Origin: Sphingomonadales bacterium | Lineage (GTDB): Bacteria; Pseudomonadota; Alphaproteobacteria; Sphingomonadales; Sphingomonadaceae | Direction: 5' to 3' | Assembly: GCA_017309275.1 (NCBI GenBank) | Contig: JAFKLT010000049.1 | Span: forward strand, 1 to 64,000 | Length of the DNA: 64,000 bases | In this document: positions 33,521 through 42,375 of the stretch, piece by piece | How positions within the stretch are numbered: the first letter of the stretch is position 1 | How the letters are laid out: every line of letters begins with the position of its first letter | The notes under the pieces: model-generated | The model's database searches: none | The model's input: the letters and a program-made list of their open reading frames with translations, nothing else | What the model was told of the DNA's origin: nothing | Translations under genes and position numbers: made by a program

Positions 33521-34519
33521 ATGGCCTCCACCGCCCATTTCGACGTTGTCGCCATCGGCAATGCCATCGTCGATGTCATCGCCCGCGCCGAAGATGCGCT
33601 GATCGAATCCGAAGGCCTGGCCAAGGGCTCGATGCGGCTGATCGACGCGGTCGAGGCCGAGCGGCTCTATGCGGCGATGGGTCCGGCGATTGAAATGTCG
33701 GGCGGCAGCGCGGCGAACACGTTGGCGGGCATGGCGGCGCTGGGCCGCCGCTGCAGCTTTATCGGCCAGGTCGCCGACGACCAGCTCGGCCATGTCTTTA
33801 CCCATGATCTGCGCGCGCTCGGCGTTTCCTATGAAACCCCCGCGCTGAAGGAAGGCGCGCCGACCGCGCGCTGCCTGATCCTGGTCACGCCCGACGGCCA
33901 GCGTACGATGAATACCTTCCTCGGCGCCAGCCACCTGCTGGAGCAGGCGATGATCGACGAGGATTGGATCGCGCGTTCGGACATCCTCTATCTGGAAGGC
34001 TATCTGTGGGATCCGCCGCTGTCGCGCGCGGCGATGCGCCGGGCGATCGACGTGTCGCGCGCGGCGGGCAACAAGGTGGCCTTCACCCTGTCCGACGCCT
34101 TCATCATCGACCGTCACGGCCCCGATTTTCGCGCGTTGATCGCCGAAGGGCTGTTCGACATCCTGTTTGCGAACGAAGTCGAAATCTGTGCCCTCGCCGA
34201 AACCGAGGATTTCGAGGCGGCGGTGGCGAAGATCGCGCCGCAGGTGCCGCTGCTGATCGTCACGCGCGGTTCGCATGGTGCGATCGCGCTGCAGAATGGC
34301 GAGCGCACCGAAGTGGGCGCCGAGCCGATCGACACCGTCGTCGATACGACCGGCGCGGGCGACCTGTTCGCGGCCGGATTCCTCTCGGGTCATGCCGAGG
34401 GCCGTTCGATCGCCGACTGCCTGACGATGGGCGCCGTCTGCGCCCGCGAGATCATCGCACAGGTCGGCCCGCGCGCGCAGACCGACCTGAAGGCAAAGGT
34501 CGCCGCACGCCTTTCGTAG
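33521..34519 (+). CDS. Adenosine kinase (PfkB family)
   Basis: A 332-residue ribokinase-fold kinase. The N-terminal VVAIGNAIVDVIARAED, MSGGSAANTLAGMAALG and the PfkB signature DTTGAGDLFAAGFLSG with the catalytic Asp are all present. ANEVEICALAETEDFEAAVAKIA is typical of adenosine-kinase-like members. It would phosphorylate adenosine or a similar nucleoside with ATP in the cytosol. The start at 33521 follows a clear leader, and divergence from EI24 gives 111 bp of shared promoter region. Confidence 0.88.
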   Translation: MASTAHFDVVAIGNAIVDVIARAEDALIESEGLAKGSMRLIDAVEAERLYAAMGPAIEMSGGSAANTLAGMAALGRRCSFIGQVADDQLGHVFTHDLRALGVSYETPALKEGAPTARCLILVTPDGQRTMNTFLGASHLLEQAMIDEDWIARSDILYLEGYLWDPPLSRAAMRRAIDVSRAAGNKVAFTLSDAFIIDRHGPDFRALIAEGLFDILFANEVEICALAETEDFEAAVAKIAPQVPLLIVTRGSHGAIALQNGERTEVGAEPIDTVVDTTGAGDLFAAGFLSGHAEGRSIADCLTMGAVCAREIIAQVGPRAQTDLKAKVAARLS

Positions 34520-34544
34520 GAACTTTTGCCGGTCGCGGAGCGTC
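34519..34544 (+). promoter_or_regulatory. EcfG-like general stress promoter
   Basis: GGAAC (34519-34523), 17 bp, then CGTC (34541-34544) matches the alphaproteobacterial EcfG consensus GGAAC-N16/17-CGTT with one change in the -10. It lies 31 bp before the start of the small membrane protein gene. Confidence 0.5.
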
Positions 34545-34566
34545 CTATGCGCCATCAAGCATAGGA
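34543..34566 (+). promoter_or_regulatory. Inverted repeat covering the ribosome-binding site of the small membrane protein
   Basis: TCCTATGC (34543-34550) and GCATAGGA (34559-34566) form a perfect 8-bp inverted repeat around GCCATCAA. The right arm contains AGGA of the Shine-Dalgarno sequence AGGAGA, six bases before the ATG. As RNA it would hide the ribosome site. As DNA it overlaps the EcfG-like -10. Confidence 0.6.
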
Positions 34567-34574
34567 GAGCTTCT

Positions 34575-34832
34575 ATGGCCGACGAAATCCATACGACGCG
34601 CGATCCCGACGGAACGACGCACACTACGACCGTGATCGACCGCGCTCCGCGCCGCGGCGGCGGGATCGGCATGGGTCTGATCTTTCTTGTCGCGATCCTG
34701 ATCGCCGCCTTTTTCGCGTTTCAGTTCTTGGCGAACGACAAGGCGCAGAGCGGCGCTATCACCGAGGCGGCGCAAAAGGTGGGGAACGCCGCCGAAAATG
34801 TCGGCGACGCTGCCCAGAAAGCCGTCGAATAA
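34575..34832 (+). CDS. Small single-pass membrane protein, probably stress-induced
   Basis: An 85-residue protein. The N-terminal 35 residues are charged and Thr-rich (MADEIHTTRDPDGTTHTTTVIDRAP). One transmembrane helix follows (GIGMGLIFLVAILIAAFFAFQFLA), then an Ala-rich amphipathic tail with heptad-like AAQKVGNAAENVGDAAQKAVE. No family is recognised. The EcfG-like promoter and palindrome upstream suggest stress control. Its stop is 3 bp from the stop of the convergent flippase gene. Confidence 0.75.
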   Translation: MADEIHTTRDPDGTTHTTTVIDRAPRRGGGIGMGLIFLVAILIAAFFAFQFLANDKAQSGAITEAAQKVGNAAENVGDAAQKAVE

Positions 34833-34835
34833 GGA

Positions 34836-36365
34836 TCAGGCCTCTTCCGGTTCCGGGTGTTTCTTGAACAGAGCCCGGTCGGCGGGGCCGAATCCGCGGG
34901 TCCAGATCAGCCAGGCATAGATGCCGAGGATCAGCGGCACGCCGATCAGCAGTTCGGCCCATTCGGGAAGCTGCGTCGCGCCCCAGCCGAGCACAGCGGC
35001 GCCGGCGGTTGCCCAGATCAGCGCCCAGCGCAGGCTGTTCACCGGCGCGTTCAGCACGCGCGACAGCAGGCGCGCCTTGACGACCGAGGCGAACCCGAGC
35101 GCGAGCATCAGCGCGAGCGCGACGGCGACGGCGTAATAGATCGGATCGAGCCCCATCGACTTGGCGATGAGGATCAGCGTCACGCTGAGAACCCCCTGCA
35201 GCGCCAGCGTGGCGAGACTGATGAGCAGGTTGCGGTGGCGCGCGACGTAGACGAGCGCTGCTTCGCTGACGACTGCGGTCGCGGCGACGACCTCCGCCGC
35301 GAGCAGGAAAGCGAGCGCGCCGGTGCCGCTGACGAACTGCGGGCCGACGAGCCCCATCACCGCCTCGCCGGGAATGCCGAGCGCGAGCGCGACCCCGGCC
35401 TGCGCGGCGATGATCCAGAAGCCCACCTGGCTGACCTGCGCGGCGACCGCGGCAAGGCGATTCTCGGCGAGGTTGCGCGTGATCACGGGACCGAGGATCG
35501 GTTCGAAGCTGGTCTTCAGCTTTTGCGGCAGCGATGCGACCTGCTGCGCCATGTAATAGATGCCGTAGATCGTCGGCGAGGTGAACTGGCCGAGGATGAA
35601 GAGGTCGAGGCGGCGCGTTCCCCATTCGATCGCGTCGGCGGCCGCCAGCGGCGCGTTGCGCCGTGCAACCATGATCAGATGCGCGGGCTCGGGACGCCAG
35701 ACTCCGGGACCGCCATAATGGCGGATCATCGGGATCAGCGCGGTGATGAAGGCGCCGACCATCGCGGAGGCATAGGATAGCATCAGCCCGTCGCGCGGCG
35801 ACAGGAACCAGAATCCTGCCGCGGCGATACTGATCACCCAGGGCTCGACCACCGCGCGCGCGCGCACCGTCGCGCCGATGTCGAAGCGATAGGCGCAGGC
35901 CGCCAGCGCGACGTCGGTGCCCGCGATCGCGAACACGATCAGCGCCATCCAGCGGTCGGTGCCGTCGATGTCGCCGGCCGGAAACATGATTTGCGGCAGC
36001 AGGAGCAGGATTGCGGAGCCGATCGCAGAGGCGAGGAAGGCGACGAACATGCCGTCCCACACGATATGCCGATGGTCCGCGCCCTCCGCGCTGAGCTGTT
36101 CGGCGAGGCCGCGCTTGAGGCCCAGCGTCGCGAGCTGGGCCACAAGCTCGATCACCAGCACGGCAAAGGCGAAGCGGCCGACCGCCTCCGGCCCGTACCA
36201 GCGCCCGGCGAAATAGAGGAACGGCAGGCGCGCGACGAGGCGCAGGATGAAGCCAAAGAAATTGGTACGGCCGCCCTTTGCGAGCGCCGCGGCATCCGCG
36301 TCGGCCATTTGCCCGCCCGCAGAAGAATCGGGGGTGCGCGCGTTCGCGCTGTCCGTCTGGCTCAA
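34836..36365 (-). CDS. Wzx-like polysaccharide flippase (MOP superfamily)
   Basis: A 509-residue protein with 12 to 14 predicted helices. It resembles the lipopolysaccharide-biosynthesis/oligosaccharide flippase group: FFGFILRLVARLPFLYFAGRWYGPEAVGRFAFAVLVIELVAQLATLGLKRGLAEQL near the N-terminus, RRLDLFILGQFTSPTIYGIYYMAQQVASLP and repeated MATE-like helix pairs. It should translocate a lipid-linked glycan across the inner membrane. No glycosyltransferase is adjacent on this strand. A 76 bp gap separates it from gpsA downstream of its start. Confidence 0.8.
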   Translation of the reverse strand: MSQTDSANARTPDSSAGGQMADADAAALAKGGRTNFFGFILRLVARLPFLYFAGRWYGPEAVGRFAFAVLVIELVAQLATLGLKRGLAEQLSAEGADHRHIVWDGMFVAFLASAIGSAILLLLPQIMFPAGDIDGTDRWMALIVFAIAGTDVALAACAYRFDIGATVRARAVVEPWVISIAAAGFWFLSPRDGLMLSYASAMVGAFITALIPMIRHYGGPGVWRPEPAHLIMVARRNAPLAAADAIEWGTRRLDLFILGQFTSPTIYGIYYMAQQVASLPQKLKTSFEPILGPVITRNLAENRLAAVAAQVSQVGFWIIAAQAGVALALGIPGEAVMGLVGPQFVSGTGALAFLLAAEVVAATAVVSEAALVYVARHRNLLISLATLALQGVLSVTLILIAKSMGLDPIYYAVAVALALMLALGFASVVKARLLSRVLNAPVNSLRWALIWATAGAAVLGWGATQLPEWAELLIGVPLILGIYAWLIWTRGFGPADRALFKKHPEPEEA

Positions 36366-36441
36366 GCCTGGCGCCCCTTTTCCATTTCCCCGATCCGCAA
36401 TCTAGCGCGGCGCGAGGGGGCAGGCAATTGTATCAAGCAGG

Positions 36442-37434
36442 TCATCGGCCCTCGGATCGCAGCGGCCGGCTGAGCAGGGCATGAATCGCCTCGGACGCCC
36501 GGATATCGCCTGCGACGAGCCGCGCGACGGCGTCGGTGATCGGCATGTCGATGCCGTCGAGGCGCGCTGCTTCGGCGACGACTGGCGCGCTGAACGCGCC
36601 TTCGGCGACGGTGCGGCGGTCGGCCATCAGCGTCGCGGCATCCTCGCCGCGTCCGAGTCCCTGGCCGAGTGCGAAATTGCGCGAATTGGACGAGGTGCAT
36701 GTCAGGACCAGATCGCCAAGTCCGGCGAGGCCCGCCAAGGTTTCCGCCTGCGCGCCACGCGACAGGCCGAAGCGGGTCATTTCAGCGAAGCCGCGGCTGA
36801 TCAGCGCCGCGCGGGCATTGAGCCCGAGGCCGGCGCCGTCGACGATGCCGCAGGCGATGGCGAGAATATTCTTCACCGCGCCGCCGATCTCGGCGCCGAT
36901 CATGTCGGTCGACGCATAGGGGCGGAAATGAGGGCGGGCGAGCGCCTGTGCGATCGCCTCGGCGGTTTCGGTGTCGGCAGCGGCCAGGGTGATCGCGGTA
37001 GGGAGGCCCGCGGCGACTTCGTGCGCGAAGGTCGGGCCCGACAGGACGGCGAGCGGCCGTCCGGCGCAGACATCGCCCGCGATATCGATCGGAAAAGCGA
37101 AGCTGCCCGCTTCCATGCCCTTGCTGCAAAAGATCAGCGGCGCGTTGCCGGGGGGAAGCTGTGCCAGAACCGCGCGCAGGAAGGGGACGGGCACGACCAC
37201 CAGCAGCGCGTCGCATGCCGCCAGATCGCCAAGGTCGCCGGTTGCGCCGAGCGAAGGCGATAGCGGCGCGCCCGGCAGGAACAGCGGGTTGCGATGCTGG
37301 ACGTTGATCGCCTCGACGACCTCTTCCTCGCGGGCCCAGAGCCGCACCGGCGCGCCTTCGGCGGCGAGCATCTGGGCCAGCGCCGTGCCCCAGGCGCCGC
37401 CGCCGATCACGCCGAAGTTCGAATATGACGTCAT
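36442..37434 (-). CDS. gpsA: Glycerol-3-phosphate dehydrogenase [NAD(P)+]
   Basis: A 330-residue enzyme that makes sn-glycerol 3-phosphate from dihydroxyacetone phosphate for phospholipid synthesis. The Rossmann motif [16 protein letters not shown] is at the N-terminus. [47 protein letters not shown] (catalytic Lys) and [19 protein letters not shown] follow. The ATG at 37434 overlaps the tsaD stop (ATGA) and gives normal length, whereas the open frame to 38046 has no homology. Confidence 0.95.
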   Translation of the reverse strand: MTSYSNFGVIGGGAWGTALAQMLAAEGAPVRLWAREEEVVEAINVQHRNPLFLPGAPLSPSLGATGDLGDLAACDALLVVVPVPFLRAVLAQLPPGNAPLIFCSKGMEAGSFAFPIDIAGDVCAGRPLAVLSGPTFAHEVAAGLPTAITLAAADTETAEAIAQALARPHFRPYASTDMIGAEIGGAVKNILAIACGIVDGAGLGLNARAALISRGFAEMTRFGLSRGAQAETLAGLAGLGDLVLTCTSSNSRNFALGQGLGRGEDAATLMADRRTVAEGAFSAPVVAEAARLDGIDMPITDAVARLVAGDIRASEAIHALLSRPLRSEGR

Positions 37435-38465
37435 GCTTTCACTCCGGCGCCGCGTACTGCCTCGGCATCCGGATCGAGCGGCCAGCGCGGGCGCGCGGCG
37501 GTGTCGAGCGGATCGGTCAGGCCTGCGGCGAAGCGCTCGACCCCTGCCCATGCGATCATCGCGCCATTGTCGGTGCACAGCCACAGCGGCGGCGCGACGA
37601 AGGGCTTGTCGAAACCGGCGGCGAGTTCGGTGAGCGCGTTGCGGATTGCGCCATTTGCCGCGACGCCGCCCGCGACGACGAAAGCGGTCGCGTCGGGGCA
37701 GGCGGCCAGCGCGATGCGGCTGCGGTCGACGAGGCAATCGACGACGGCCTGCTGGAAGGAGGCGGCGAGGTCGGCGGCGCGATGCTCGCCCGACGCGGCC
37801 GCGCGGGCGACCGCACTTTTCAGCCCGGCGAAGGAGAAATGGGGCTCGGCGCTGCCAACGAGCGGGCGCGGAAGCGGGACCGCGCGCGGATCGCCGTCGC
37901 GGGCGATCGCCTCGACCGCCGGGCCTCCCGGATAGCCGAGGCCGAGTAGCTTGGCGGTCTTGTCGAACGCCTCGCCCGCGGCGTCGTCGATCGTGGTGGC
38001 GAGGCGACGATAGTCGTCGACGCCCTTGACCAGCAGCAGCTGGCAATGGCCACCGGAAACGAGCAGCAGCAGATAGGGGAATTGCAGGTCGGCCGCGACC
38101 AGGCGCGGGCTGAGCGCGTGCCCCTCCAGATGGTTGACCGCGATCAGCGGCTTGTTCGCCGCATGGGCGAGCGCCTTGCCGGTGACGAGCCCCACCATCA
38201 CGCCGCCGATCAGTCCCGGCCCCGCCGTCGCGGCGATCGCGTCGACATCGGCGAGGGTCAGGCCCGCATCGGCGAGCACGCCCTCGACCAGCGGCACGAG
38301 CCGGTCGACATGCGCGCGCGCGGCGATCTCGGGAACGACGCCGCCGTAGGGCTTGTGCTCGGCTTCCTGGCCCGCGACGCGATGCGCCAGAATGCGCCGT
38401 TCGCTGTCGACAAGCGCCGCCGCGGTTTCGTCGCAGCTCGATTCGAGGCCGAGGATCAGAGTCAT
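37431..38465 (-). CDS. tsaD: tRNA N6-adenosine threonylcarbamoyltransferase TsaD
   Basis: A 344-residue enzyme that transfers the threonylcarbamoyl group to A37 of ANN-decoding tRNAs. It begins [20 protein letters not shown]. The metal-binding histidines are in [10 protein letters not shown], the nucleotide loop is [14 protein letters not shown], and [11 protein letters not shown] and [13 protein letters not shown] are present near the C-terminus. Coupled to gpsA by ATGA. It diverges from hemC across 115 bp, an arrangement conserved among alphaproteobacteria. Confidence 0.96.
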   Translation of the reverse strand: MTLILGLESSCDETAAALVDSERRILAHRVAGQEAEHKPYGGVVPEIAARAHVDRLVPLVEGVLADAGLTLADVDAIAATAGPGLIGGVMVGLVTGKALAHAANKPLIAVNHLEGHALSPRLVAADLQFPYLLLLVSGGHCQLLLVKGVDDYRRLATTIDDAAGEAFDKTAKLLGLGYPGGPAVEAIARDGDPRAVPLPRPLVGSAEPHFSFAGLKSAVARAAASGEHRAADLAASFQQAVVDCLVDRSRIALAACPDATAFVVAGGVAANGAIRNALTELAAGFDKPFVAPPLWLCTDNGAMIAWAGVERFAAGLTDPLDTAARPRWPLDPDAEAVRGAGVKA

Positions 38466-38534
38466 ATTATTTCGCGCCCTTTACCCGCCCCTTTATGAAG
38501 AGGGCAAGGGAGAGGCTGCGCGACGTCGGCCGCG

Positions 38535-38572
38535 CGAAAAACCGGTTCCCACTTTTTCGGGAAATGCTCTAG
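38535..38572. repeat. Alphaproteobacterial intergenic repeat-like element
   Basis: The 38-bp stretch contains the core ACCGGTTCCCACTTTTTC and ends ATGCTCTAG. It resembles a sequence that recurs between genes in many alphaproteobacteria. It ends 8 bp before the hemC start, close to the ribosome-binding site. The resemblance is from memory and only one copy was seen in the window. Confidence 0.4.
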
Positions 38573-38580
38573 CGGGGGGC

Positions 38581-39534
38581 ATGGCCTCTATTCCCATCCC
38601 GAACCCCGCCCGTCCGCTGCGTATCGGAACACGCGCCTCCCCGTTGGCGCTCGCGCAGGCGAATCTGGCGGCAGCGGCGCTGACGAAGGCACATGCGCTG
38701 GTTGCGGGCGCGCTGGAAATCGTGCCGATGACCGCGACTGGAGACAAGATTCAGGACCGCGCACTGGCCGAGGTCGGCGGCAAGGCGCTGTGGACGCGCG
38801 AACTCGACGCCGCGCTCGACGCGGGGACGATCGACATTGCGGTCCACAGCCTGAAGGACGTCGAGACGGTGCGCGCTTCGCGCTTCGCGCTGGGCGCGAT
38901 GCTCGAGCGCGCCGATCCGTGCGACCGGCTGGTCGTGCGCGGCGGCGTCGACGCGGCGACGATCATCGACCTGCCCGAGGGCGCGCGGCTGGGGACGAGC
39001 AGCCCGCGGCGCGCGGCGCAGGTCAGGCGGATACGCCCCGACCTGGTCACGACCCTGCTGCGCGGCAATGTGCAGACGCGGCTTTCGAAGCTGGCCGAAG
39101 GCGCGGTCGATGCGACCCTGCTCGCGGCGGCGGGGCTCGACCGGCTGGGGATGCACGATATCGGCAGCGCGCAGCCGATCGACCTGTTGCTTCCTGCGGC
39201 ATCGCAAGGCGCGATCGGGATCGAATGCCGCAACGATGACGCGGCGACCTATGCGCTGCTGAAGGCGATCGACCATCCGCCAACGCATGGCGCGGTGGCG
39301 GCCGAGCGCGCGCTGCTCGCGGCGCTGGGCGGCGATTGCCGATCGCCGGTGGCGGCGCATGCGCACTGGCGCGACGATGGTTCGCTGCGGCTCGACGCCG
39401 AAATCTATTCGGATGACGGTGCCGACCATGTGGCGGGGCATGCGCTGGTCGCGGATGCGGGCGATGCCGCGGCGCTCGCGCGCCGGCTGCTGGACGAGGC
39501 GCCCGAATCCGTGCGGCGGCTTTTTACCGTATGA
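38581..39534 (+). CDS. hemC: Porphobilinogen deaminase (hydroxymethylbilane synthase)
   Basis: A 317-residue enzyme polymerising four porphobilinogens to hydroxymethylbilane. RIGTRASPLALAQANL, EIVPMTATGDKIQDRALAEVGGKALWTRELD, HSLKDVET and LGTSSPRRAAQVRRIRPDL are classic, and the dipyrromethane cofactor cysteine is in LGGDCRSPVAAHA. The ATG at 38581 has GGGGGG upstream; the longer frame to 38353 overlaps tsaD and lacks homology. It overlaps hemD by ATGA. Confidence 0.96.
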   Translation: MASIPIPNPARPLRIGTRASPLALAQANLAAAALTKAHALVAGALEIVPMTATGDKIQDRALAEVGGKALWTRELDAALDAGTIDIAVHSLKDVETVRASRFALGAMLERADPCDRLVVRGGVDAATIIDLPEGARLGTSSPRRAAQVRRIRPDLVTTLLRGNVQTRLSKLAEGAVDATLLAAAGLDRLGMHDIGSAQPIDLLLPAASQGAIGIECRNDDAATYALLKAIDHPPTHGAVAAERALLAALGGDCRSPVAAHAHWRDDGSLRLDAEIYSDDGADHVAGHALVADAGDAAALARRLLDEAPESVRRLFTV

Positions 39535-40220
39535 AGCATGCGCTGCCGCTGATCGTCACGCGCGCCGACCCCGGCGGTGCGGCGACCGCGGCGCGGGCAC
39601 GGGCGATGGGGTTCGATGCGAGACACCTGCCGCTCTTCGCCGCGCGGCCGCTGGAATGGTCCGCGCCCGACCCGGCGGAATTTGACGCGTTGTTGCTGAC
39701 GAGCGCGCAGGCGGTGCGGCTGGCGGGACCGGGGCTGGCGCGCCTGGCCGATCTGCCGGCCTATGCCGTGGGCGCGGCGACCGCCGCTGCGGCCGAAGCG
39801 GCGGGGCTGCGGGTCGCGATGACGGGTAAGGCCGATGCGCAGGCAGTGATCGAGGCCATGACGTCACGCAATGTCGTTCGAATCCTGTGGCTTTGCGGCC
39901 GCGACCGGTCGGCGCTCGACGCGCGCGAAGCGGTACTGACCGCGCTTCCGGTCTATGCTGTCGAGGCTGTCGAGCCGTCAGCCGAATGGGCGGCTGCGAT
40001 CGCCGAGCCCGCGATCGTGCTGGCGCATTCGGCGCGTGGCGCGGCGCGGATCGCCGCGCTGACGGGCGCGGTGCGCGCGCATCTGGCAATCGCCGCGCTC
40101 AGTGCGTCGGTCGCGGGGGCGGCGGGCGACGGCTGGGCGGCGATTGCCATCGCGGCACAACCCGACGATGCCTCGCTGTTGGCAGCGGCGCATGATTTGT
40201 GCCAGAAGGGCCTCAAATAG
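39531..40220 (+). CDS. hemD: Uroporphyrinogen-III synthase
   Basis: A 229-residue enzyme that cyclises hydroxymethylbilane with inversion of ring D. The sequence is divergent, as usual for HemD. Visible features are the N-terminal PLIVTRADPGGAATAARARAMGFDARHLPLFAARPLEW, FDALLLTSAQAVRLAGPGLARLADLPAYAVGAATAAAAEAAGLRVA, and a C-terminal part with LAHSARGAARIAAL and IAALSASVAGAAGDGWAAIAIA. Its place directly after hemC by ATGA overlap is the main support. A Mic60-like gene follows 19 bp later. Confidence 0.9.
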   Translation: MKHALPLIVTRADPGGAATAARARAMGFDARHLPLFAARPLEWSAPDPAEFDALLLTSAQAVRLAGPGLARLADLPAYAVGAATAAAAEAAGLRVAMTGKADAQAVIEAMTSRNVVRILWLCGRDRSALDAREAVLTALPVYAVEAVEPSAEWAAAIAEPAIVLAHSARGAARIAALTGAVRAHLAIAALSASVAGAAGDGWAAIAIAAQPDDASLLAAAHDLCQKGLK

Positions 40221-40239
40221 GGTCGTTCGAAAGAGAAAC

Positions 40240-41133
40240 ATGGCTATCGACAGTATCGACACGTCCACCCCCGTGGACGGCGCGGTCCCGGTTAAACGAT
40301 TGTCCTTTAGGGCTCTTTTCATCGCCGCGATGATCCTGCTGCTCGCCGGCGTGGTAGGCGGCGGTTGGGCAATGAGTCGCTGGCTCGCCGCCGATCCAAA
40401 GACCGCGACGGTGGTCGGCGACGCGCCTGCTGCACCCGGCGGCCCGCTCGCGGTCGTCGGCCAGACGCCCGATGCCGGAGAGATTGTGCAGCCTGCGTCG
40501 GGCAATGCCGACGCGCTGGGCGCCCGGGTCGCCGAGCTGGAACAGAGGCTGTCGCGGATCACCCTTCAGGCCGAATCGGCGTCGGGCAATGCCTCGCGCG
40601 CCGAAGGGCTGCTGGTCGCCTTTGCGGTGCGCCGCGCGCTCGATCGCGGTCTGTCGCTCGGCTATCTGGAGGCGCAGCTTCGCCTGCGCTTCGGCGACGA
40701 TCAGCCCAACGCGGTCAAGACGATCGTCGAAACCTCGCGCGAGCCGGTCACGCTGGAGCAGCTTCGCACCGAACTCGACGCGATCGCGCCCGAGCTCGTC
40801 GGTCGCAACAGCGACAATGGCAGCCTGTGGACCGGTTTTCGGCGCGAGCTTGGTGAATTGTTCGTCGTGCGTCCCGCCGGCACCCAGTCGCCGCGCGCGA
40901 CCGAACGGCTGGAGCGCGCGCGGCGCTATCTGGCGGGCGGCATGGCCGACAAGGCAATCGCGGAGGTTCAGGCGATGCCGGGCGCCGCAGCCGCAGGCGA
41001 GTGGCTGATCGAGGCACGGCGCTATCATGAGGCACGACGTGCGCTTGACCTCATCGAGACGGCGGCGATATTGGAACCGCGCGACAGCCCCGCTGCCGCT
41101 ATGGCCCGCAAGACGGCCGACCCCGCCCCCTAG
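40240..41133 (+). CDS. Alphaproteobacterial mitofilin (Mic60)-like inner membrane protein
   Basis: A 297-residue protein with a cytosolic lead, one transmembrane helix (LFIAAMILLLAGVVGGGWAM, near residues 27-46), a short Pro/Gly-rich region, a coiled coil (ALGARVAELEQRLSRITLQAE) and a C-terminal helical domain (YLEAQLRLRFGDDQPNAVKTIVE). Alphaproteobacterial Mic60 homologues lie next to hemD and have this anchor plus coiled coil plus mitofilin layout. They shape inner-membrane invaginations. The domain match here is moderate. It completes the hemC-hemD operon and is followed by a strong terminator. Confidence 0.7.
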   Translation: MAIDSIDTSTPVDGAVPVKRLSFRALFIAAMILLLAGVVGGGWAMSRWLAADPKTATVVGDAPAAPGGPLAVVGQTPDAGEIVQPASGNADALGARVAELEQRLSRITLQAESASGNASRAEGLLVAFAVRRALDRGLSLGYLEAQLRLRFGDDQPNAVKTIVETSREPVTLEQLRTELDAIAPELVGRNSDNGSLWTGFRRELGELFVVRPAGTQSPRATERLERARRYLAGGMADKAIAEVQAMPGAAAAGEWLIEARRYHEARRALDLIETAAILEPRDSPAAAMARKTADPAP

Positions 41134-41156
41134 CGACCCGTCCGGGTCGCGCTTTT
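41133..41156 (+). terminator. Rho-independent terminator after the hemC-hemD-Mic60 operon
   Basis: GCGACCC (41133-41139), loop GTCC and GGGTCGC (41144-41150) are followed by GCTTTT. The 7-bp GC stem begins in the last base of the stop codon. Because it occupies the area before gcdH, it also argues against the TTG at 41155 as the gcdH start. Confidence 0.85.
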
Positions 41157-41172
41157 GAAGAAAGCCGACCCG

Positions 41173-42375
41173 ATGGCCCTCGCCGATCCGCAGCGCATCG
41201 AAGCGCTCGACCCGTTCGATCCCCTCCAGCTCGACGAGCAGCTGAGCGAAGAGGAGCGGATGATCCGCGACGCCGCCCGTGCCTATGCCGAGGGCGAACT
41301 GCTCCCGCGCGTGACCTCGGCCTTTCTGGACGAACGCTTCGATCGCGAGATCATGCGCGAAATGGGCCAGCTCGGCCTGCTCGGTGCGACGGTCGACCCG
41401 CAATATGGCGGCGCCGGTCTGAACTATGTCAGCTACGGCCTGATTGCGCGCGAGGTCGAGCGGGTCGATTCGGGCTATCGCTCGGCCTGTTCTGTGCAAA
41501 GCTCGCTCGTGATGCACCCGATCAACGCCTATGGCAGCGAGGAACAGAAGCAGCGCTTTCTTCCCGGCCTGGCCTCGGGCGAACTCGTGGGCTGTTTCGG
41601 GCTGACCGAACCCGACGCGGGCAGCGACCCGGGCGGGATGCGCACGCGCGCCGAAAAGATCGAGGGCGGATATCGCCTGAAGGGCGCGAAGATGTGGATC
41701 ACCAATTCGCCGATCTCCGACGTTTTCGTCGTCTGGGCGAAGTCCGAAGCGCATGACGGCGCGATCCGCGGGTTCATCCTGGAAAAGGGCATGAAGGGCC
41801 TGTCTGCACCGAAGATCGAGGGCAAGGTTTCGCTGCGCGCGTCGATCACCGGCGAGATCGTGCTCGACGGGGTCGAGGTCGGCGAAGACGCGCTGCTGCC
41901 GCACGTGTCGGGGCTGAAGGGCCCGTTCGGCTGTCTCAACCGCGCCCGCTATGGCATCGGCTGGGGCGCGATGGGCGCCGCCGAATTCTGTTATGAGGCC
42001 GCGCGCAACTATACGCTGGAGCGCAAGCAGTTCGGTCGCCCGCTCGCGGCGAACCAGATCGTGCAGTTGAAGCTGGCGAACATGCTCACCGAAATCGCGA
42101 TGGGCCTGCAGACCGCGCTGCGCGTCGGACGGCTGATCGACGAAGGCCGCCTGATTCCCGATGCGATCAGCCTGCTGAAGCGCAACAATTGCGGCAAGGC
42201 GCTCGATATCGCGCGTGTCGCGCGCGACATGCACGGCGGCAATGGCATTTCGGCCGACTATCATGTCATCCGTCATGCGGTGAATCTGGAGACCGTGAAC
42301 ACCTATGAGGGCACGCATGACGTCCATGCGCTGATCCTCGGCCGTGCGATCACCGGCATTCCTGCCTTTGCCTGA
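41173..42375 (+). CDS. gcdH: Glutaryl-CoA dehydrogenase / acyl-CoA dehydrogenase
   Basis: A 400-residue FAD enzyme. The sequence [51 protein letters not shown] and the signature [21 protein letters not shown] are typical of glutaryl-CoA dehydrogenase, which oxidises and decarboxylates glutaryl-CoA to crotonyl-CoA in lysine and tryptophan catabolism. The catalytic glutamate is in [20 protein letters not shown]. The ATG at 41173 is chosen over TTG 41155, which lies in a terminator. It overlaps the CoA-transferase gene. Confidence 0.9.
   Translation: MALADPQRIEALDPFDPLQLDEQLSEEERMIRDAARAYAEGELLPRVTSAFLDERFDREIMREMGQLGLLGATVDPQYGGAGLNYVSYGLIAREVERVDSGYRSACSVQSSLVMHPINAYGSEEQKQRFLPGLASGELVGCFGLTEPDAGSDPGGMRTRAEKIEGGYRLKGAKMWITNSPISDVFVVWAKSEAHDGAIRGFILEKGMKGLSAPKIEGKVSLRASITGEIVLDGVEVGEDALLPHVSGLKGPFGCLNRARYGIGWGAMGAAEFCYEAARNYTLERKQFGRPLAANQIVQLKLANMLTEIAMGLQTALRVGRLIDEGRLIPDAISLLKRNNCGKALDIARVARDMHGGNGISADYHVIRHAVNLETVNTYEGTHDVHALILGRAITGIPAFA

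Noticed and set aside
41155..41172. TTG start at 41155 for gcdH
   Set aside because: It lies in the T run of the preceding terminator, and the ATG at 41173 has a better upstream sequence.
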